This document shows positions 6,057-8,137 of a stretch of DNA of 8,137 bases, one piece after another. The position numbers were made by a program, and so were the translations under genes. The notes beneath the pieces are model-generated. The model searched no databases and was not told the DNA's origin. It saw only the letters and a program-made list of their open reading frames with translations. Source of the DNA: an uncultured Oscillospiraceae bacterium (GTDB lineage: Bacteria > Bacillota > Clostridia > Oscillospirales > Oscillospiraceae); assembly GCA_934661715.1 (NCBI GenBank), contig CAKUJL010000057.1, positions 1-8,137 of the forward strand, written 5' to 3'. Position 1 is the first letter of the stretch. Each line of letters opens with the position of its first letter.

Positions 6057-6758
6057 TTATGAAAGTTTTGCGATTTCCTCTTCTGTGAGGTACCGCCACT
6101 GTCCCGGCTTCAATTCCCCGAGGCCAAGCGGCCCCTCCTGCACTCTGCGAAGCCTCGTCACCGTGACGCCCGCGCGTTCACAGAGCCTTCTGATCTGCCG
6201 GTTTCGTCCTTCGTGAATGGTCACGCGAAGAAGCGCCGTTTCGCCATTTTTTGTAATCGTTTCGACCTTTGCCGCCTTCGTTTCCCGCCCGTCAATTTCG
6301 ATCGGCTGCGCGATAGACGCCTCGCACCCGTCTATGTACCGGCTCAGCCAGACGAGGTAGACCTTGTCCACCTCTTTTTTGGGGTGCGTGAGCCTGTTTG
6401 CAAGTTCTCCGTCGTTCGTCAGAAGCAAAAGCCCCTCGGAGTTTAAGTCCAGCCGCCCCACCGGATACACCCGCACGCCGCAGTCCGCCACGAGCGCAGA
6501 AACATTCTTCCGTCCCTTCTCGTCCGAGAGCGTGCACACATACCCCCTGGGCTTGTTGAGCATCAGAACGACCTTTTCCGGCTGCTTTTTGAGCCGCACG
6601 CCGTCGACCTCGATCACGTCCTCTTCATCGTCCGCCGTGTCCCCGAGCGAGGCGGTATTTCCGTTGACGCGCACGCGCCGCTCCATGATCAGCTGCTCGG
6701 CCTTCCGCCGGGACGCGACGCCGTAGTTCGATAAAATTTTCTGAAGCCTCTGCTCCAT
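6057..6758 (-). CDS. RluB/RsuA-family rRNA pseudouridine synthase
   Basis: This 233-residue enzyme converts a specific uridine in ribosomal RNA to pseudouridine; RluB acts on 23S rRNA near position 2605 in E. coli. An S4 RNA-binding domain spans about 1-60 (RLQKILSNYGVASRRKAEQLI, then VRVNG). The catalytic domain carries LNKPRGYVCTLSDEKGR at 67-83 and the motif VGRLDLNSEGLLLLTNDG at 100-117, with D104 the catalytic aspartate. The RluB/RsuA signature EGRNRQIRRL is near the C-terminus. The ATG at 6758 has GGAGG 5 bases upstream and follows the carboxypeptidase stop by 1 base, so the two are co-translated. The longer ORF from 7097 runs through the carboxypeptidase gene and is not real. Length and motifs fit RluB better than the small-subunit RsuA, but target choice cannot be proven here. 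Confidence 0.92.
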   Translation of the reverse strand: MEQRLQKILSNYGVASRRKAEQLIMERRVRVNGNTASLGDTADDEEDVIEVDGVRLKKQPEKVVLMLNKPRGYVCTLSDEKGRKNVSALVADCGVRVYPVGRLDLNSEGLLLLTNDGELANRLTHPKKEVDKVYLVWLSRYIDGCEASIAQPIEIDGRETKAAKVETITKNGETALLRVTIHEGRNRQIRRLCERAGVTVTRLRRVQEGPLGLGELKPGQWRYLTEEEIAKLS

Positions 6759-6759
6759 G

Positions 6760-7857
6760 CTATCCTCCAAAAAACCGCTCCCAAAGCCCGCGCTTCGGCG
6801 TTTTCGCTTCCGCGCCCTCCTCATAATAAACCGGAACTTCTCCGGCACAATTTCCGTCCACCAGAACTTCCAGCCAGCCCGCCTGTCCCGGCACGAGCGG
6901 CGCGTACACAAAGTCCGGCGCGTGCAGCCGCGTCTCGATCGTCTCGCCCTCTGCCAGCGGATACGAAGCATCCGCCCCGGCCAGAAGCCGCACACGCGTT
7001 GTCTCACTTCCCACAACTGCCGCGCTCCCGACCGCTTCGCCGGAAGAGACGATACGTTGCAGTGTAAACGCCGAAAACCCGTAGTCAAAGAGCGCACTCT
7101 GGTCGCGCCAGTCGTCGGGGTCGTTCATCGTCACGCAGACGAGCCGCCTGCCATTTCGCACCGCGCTTCCGACCAGAATCCGTCCGGCCTTTTTCGTGTA
7201 CCCGGTCTTCACGCCGTCGCAGCCCTCCACGCGCCACAGAAGCTTGTTGTGGTTCGTAAAGCTCCTTGCGCCGGAAGAAAAGCTTTTGCTCGACACGACC
7301 GTCCGGAACGTCTCGTTTTCCATCGCCGCTACAGCGAGCTTCGATAAATCCCGCGCCGTTGAAAACTGCCCGTCCCCGTCGAGTCCGTTCGGGTTTTCAA
7401 AGTGCGTGTTTCGCATCCCGAGTTCCTGCGCCCGTGCGTTCATCCGCGCACAAAACGCCTCCACGCTCCCGTCCGCCGCAATCGCCAGCGCCACCGCCGC
7501 ATCGTTTCCCGAGCGCAGCAGCAGCCCATACAAAAGCGTCTCGATCGTCACGCGCTCTCCGGCCTTCAGATAAAGGCTCGAGCCCTCGACGCCCGCCGCC
7601 TGCGCCGGCACGGAAATTTCCCGCGCCAGATCCTCCGTCTCGCAGACCAGAAGCCCCGTCATGATCTTCGTCGTGCTGGCAAGAAGCCTTCGTTCGTCCG
7701 CGTTTTTCTCAAACAGCACCCTGCCCGACTGCGCGTCGACCAGAATCGCGCTCTGTGCGCTGAGCGTGCCGTCATAATCCGCCGCCTGCGCAGCGCCCGT
7801 GCAGAACAAAACGGCAGCGACCGCAGCCGCCGCCGTCTTCAAAAATCGCCTTTTCAT
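6760..7857 (-). CDS. D-alanyl-D-alanine carboxypeptidase (PBP5/DacF type, peptidase S11)
   Basis: This 365-residue exported penicillin-binding protein removes the terminal D-Ala from peptidoglycan pentapeptides. A type I signal peptide (KRR charge cluster, alanine-rich core, AQA-A cleavage near 25) sends it across the membrane. The active-site motifs are S61-T-T-K64, S116-G-N118 and K217-T-G219. FSTARDL (165-171) is the conserved STA-DL block, with Q164 where many relatives have H. A PBP5 C-terminal beta domain covers about 255-345, and the short basic-aromatic end KRGLWERFFGG could dock to the membrane. The ORF opens at a GTG (7866), but the ATG at 7857 is preferred: GGGTGATC just upstream complements the 16S 3' end, and the signal peptide then starts normally. 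It follows a probable gerW gene and precedes rluB by 1 base, so a sporulation role (DacF-like) is possible but inferred. Confidence 0.94.
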   Translation of the reverse strand: MKRRFLKTAAAAVAAVLFCTGAAQAADYDGTLSAQSAILVDAQSGRVLFEKNADERRLLASTTKIMTGLLVCETEDLAREISVPAQAAGVEGSSLYLKAGERVTIETLLYGLLLRSGNDAAVALAIAADGSVEAFCARMNARAQELGMRNTHFENPNGLDGDGQFSTARDLSKLAVAAMENETFRTVVSSKSFSSGARSFTNHNKLLWRVEGCDGVKTGYTKKAGRILVGSAVRNGRRLVCVTMNDPDDWRDQSALFDYGFSAFTLQRIVSSGEAVGSAAVVGSETTRVRLLAGADASYPLAEGETIETRLHAPDFVYAPLVPGQAGWLEVLVDGNCAGEVPVYYEEGAEAKTPKRGLWERFFGG

Positions 7858-7895
7858 TCCGATCACCCGGCAATAGTATGTTCCGTCAGGCGATC

Positions 7896-7924
7896 ATTAT
7901 ACCTCGAACTCTGTGGGCGCAAGA
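7896..7924 (-). promoter_or_regulatory. Probable promoter of the carboxypeptidase-rluB unit
   Basis: On the minus strand a perfect TATAAT (7901-7896) lies about 40 bases before the carboxypeptidase ATG. The -35 region is weak: TCTTGC at 17-base spacing, or TTGCGC at 15-base spacing. The predicted start is near 7889, giving a leader of about 30 bases with the ribosome binding site. The nested palindrome at 7925-8005 ends immediately upstream, so an activator or repressor site there would be well placed. Confidence 0.55.
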
Positions 7925-8005
7925 TTTTGCCGCAAATCGACGTTTGGAGACCGCAGACATACTTTGTGTATTTCAAGGTCTCCGAACGGAAGAGTTGCGG
8001 CAAAA
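7925..8005. repeat. 81-bp nested inverted repeat between gerW-like and carboxypeptidase genes
   Basis: Three inverted repeats sit inside one another. The outer arms TTTTGCCGCAA (7925-7935) and TTGCGGCAAAA (7995-8005) match perfectly. The middle arms GTTTGGAGACC (7942-7952) and GGTCTCCGAAC (7977-7987) match with one T-G wobble, which is a pair only in plus-strand RNA. A small apical hairpin ATAC/GTAT (7959-7962, 7968-7971) closes the structure. Neither end has a clean T tract, so it is not a textbook terminator of the upstream gene. It could be an operator, a structured RNA or a small repeat element; I cannot choose from sequence alone. Confidence 0.6.
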
Positions 8006-8018
8006 GATTCGTCCACAG

Positions 8019-8137
8019 TTACTCGATTCCCTCGTCCTTCGCCAGTTGCTTCTGTTTCAGCAAGCTTTCAGCCTTGTCGATCAGATCGGGCAGCTGCTCA
8101 ATGAGCCGGTCCATGGACGTGGACGCGGGCTCGGCCA
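8019..8137 (-). CDS. C-terminal end of a probable GerW/YtfJ sporulation protein (partial)
   Basis: An open minus-strand frame enters from the window edge and stops at TAA (8021-8019), giving 38 readable residues: AEPASTSMDRLIEQLPDLIDK and a basic-acidic tail AESLLKQKQLAKDEGIE. The amphipathic segment MDRLIEQLPDLIDKAESLL resembles the C-terminus of GerW (YtfJ), a spore protein needed for germination in Bacillus. Genes for GerW commonly precede a DacF/DacB-type carboxypeptidase in clostridial genomes, which fits this position. The match rests on a short segment and on gene order from memory, so the name is tentative. Transcription of this gene into the spacer that follows has no obvious terminator apart from the nested palindrome. 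Confidence 0.55.
   Translation of the reverse strand, partial: AEPASTSMDRLIEQLPDLIDKAESLLKQKQLAKDEGIE

Noticed and set aside
6759..7097. N-terminal extension of the RluB-type gene into the carboxypeptidase gene
   Set aside because: The added residues are Arg/Trp-rich out-of-frame translation of the carboxypeptidase; the ATG at 6758 has a strong ribosome binding site.
7925..8005. Plain intrinsic terminator of the gerW-like gene
   Set aside because: The stems are real, but no uridine tract follows either stem on the minus strand (the outer stem is followed by TCTTGCGC).

Overview
The window looks like a chromosomal housekeeping segment from a GC-rich, spore-forming member of the Clostridia. 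The Oscillospiraceae/Ruminococcaceae group is my best guess. The reasons are the in-frame fusion of IspH to ribosomal protein S1 (known from clostridia), strong AGGAGG-type ribosome binding sites, a GerW/YtfJ-like C-terminus upstream of a D-Ala-D-Ala carboxypeptidase, and a strong preference for G/C at third codon positions. Taxonomy is inferred from content only.

Layout on the + strand, 1-640: the 3' part of a tRNA-Glu(UUC) gene is followed at once by a strong hairpin terminator. Next come two blocks of degenerate heptamer repeats in opposite orientations. A small four-helix-bundle (S23/23S rRNA intervening-sequence family) gene follows, pointing right. It converges on the large minus-strand cluster, and a 30-bp perfect palindrome that terminates that cluster separates the two.

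Layout on the - strand, read right to left from 8137 to 653: the end of a probable gerW (ytfJ) gene; a spacer with an 81-bp nested palindrome and a promoter with a perfect -10 box; an S11-family D-Ala-D-Ala carboxypeptidase; and an RluB-type pseudouridine synthase whose start is 1 nt after the carboxypeptidase stop. A 32-bp palindrome then ends this unit and also carries the -10 box of the next promoter. The second unit is a tight five-gene operon: RpiR-type regulator, HI0933-type flavoprotein, cytidylate kinase (cmk), PlsC-type acyltransferase, and the ispH-rpsA fusion. Its genes overlap or nearly abut (17-bp overlap, 2-bp gap, 4-bp overlap, 47-bp overlap).

The downstream operon joins nucleotide supply (Cmk), phospholipid synthesis (PlsC), isoprenoid supply (IspH) and translation initiation (S1) under what may be one promoter next to a SIS-domain regulator. 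The upstream unit joins cell-wall trimming (carboxypeptidase) and ribosome modification (RluB). I saw no phage, transposase, CRISPR array or defence system. The most interesting points are a near-perfect Shine-Dalgarno sequence and ATG inside the ispH-rpsA fusion at the S1 boundary, the palindrome that overlaps terminator and promoter in front of the RpiR gene, the heptamer repeats beside the S23-family gene, and the unexplained nested palindrome upstream of the carboxypeptidase.
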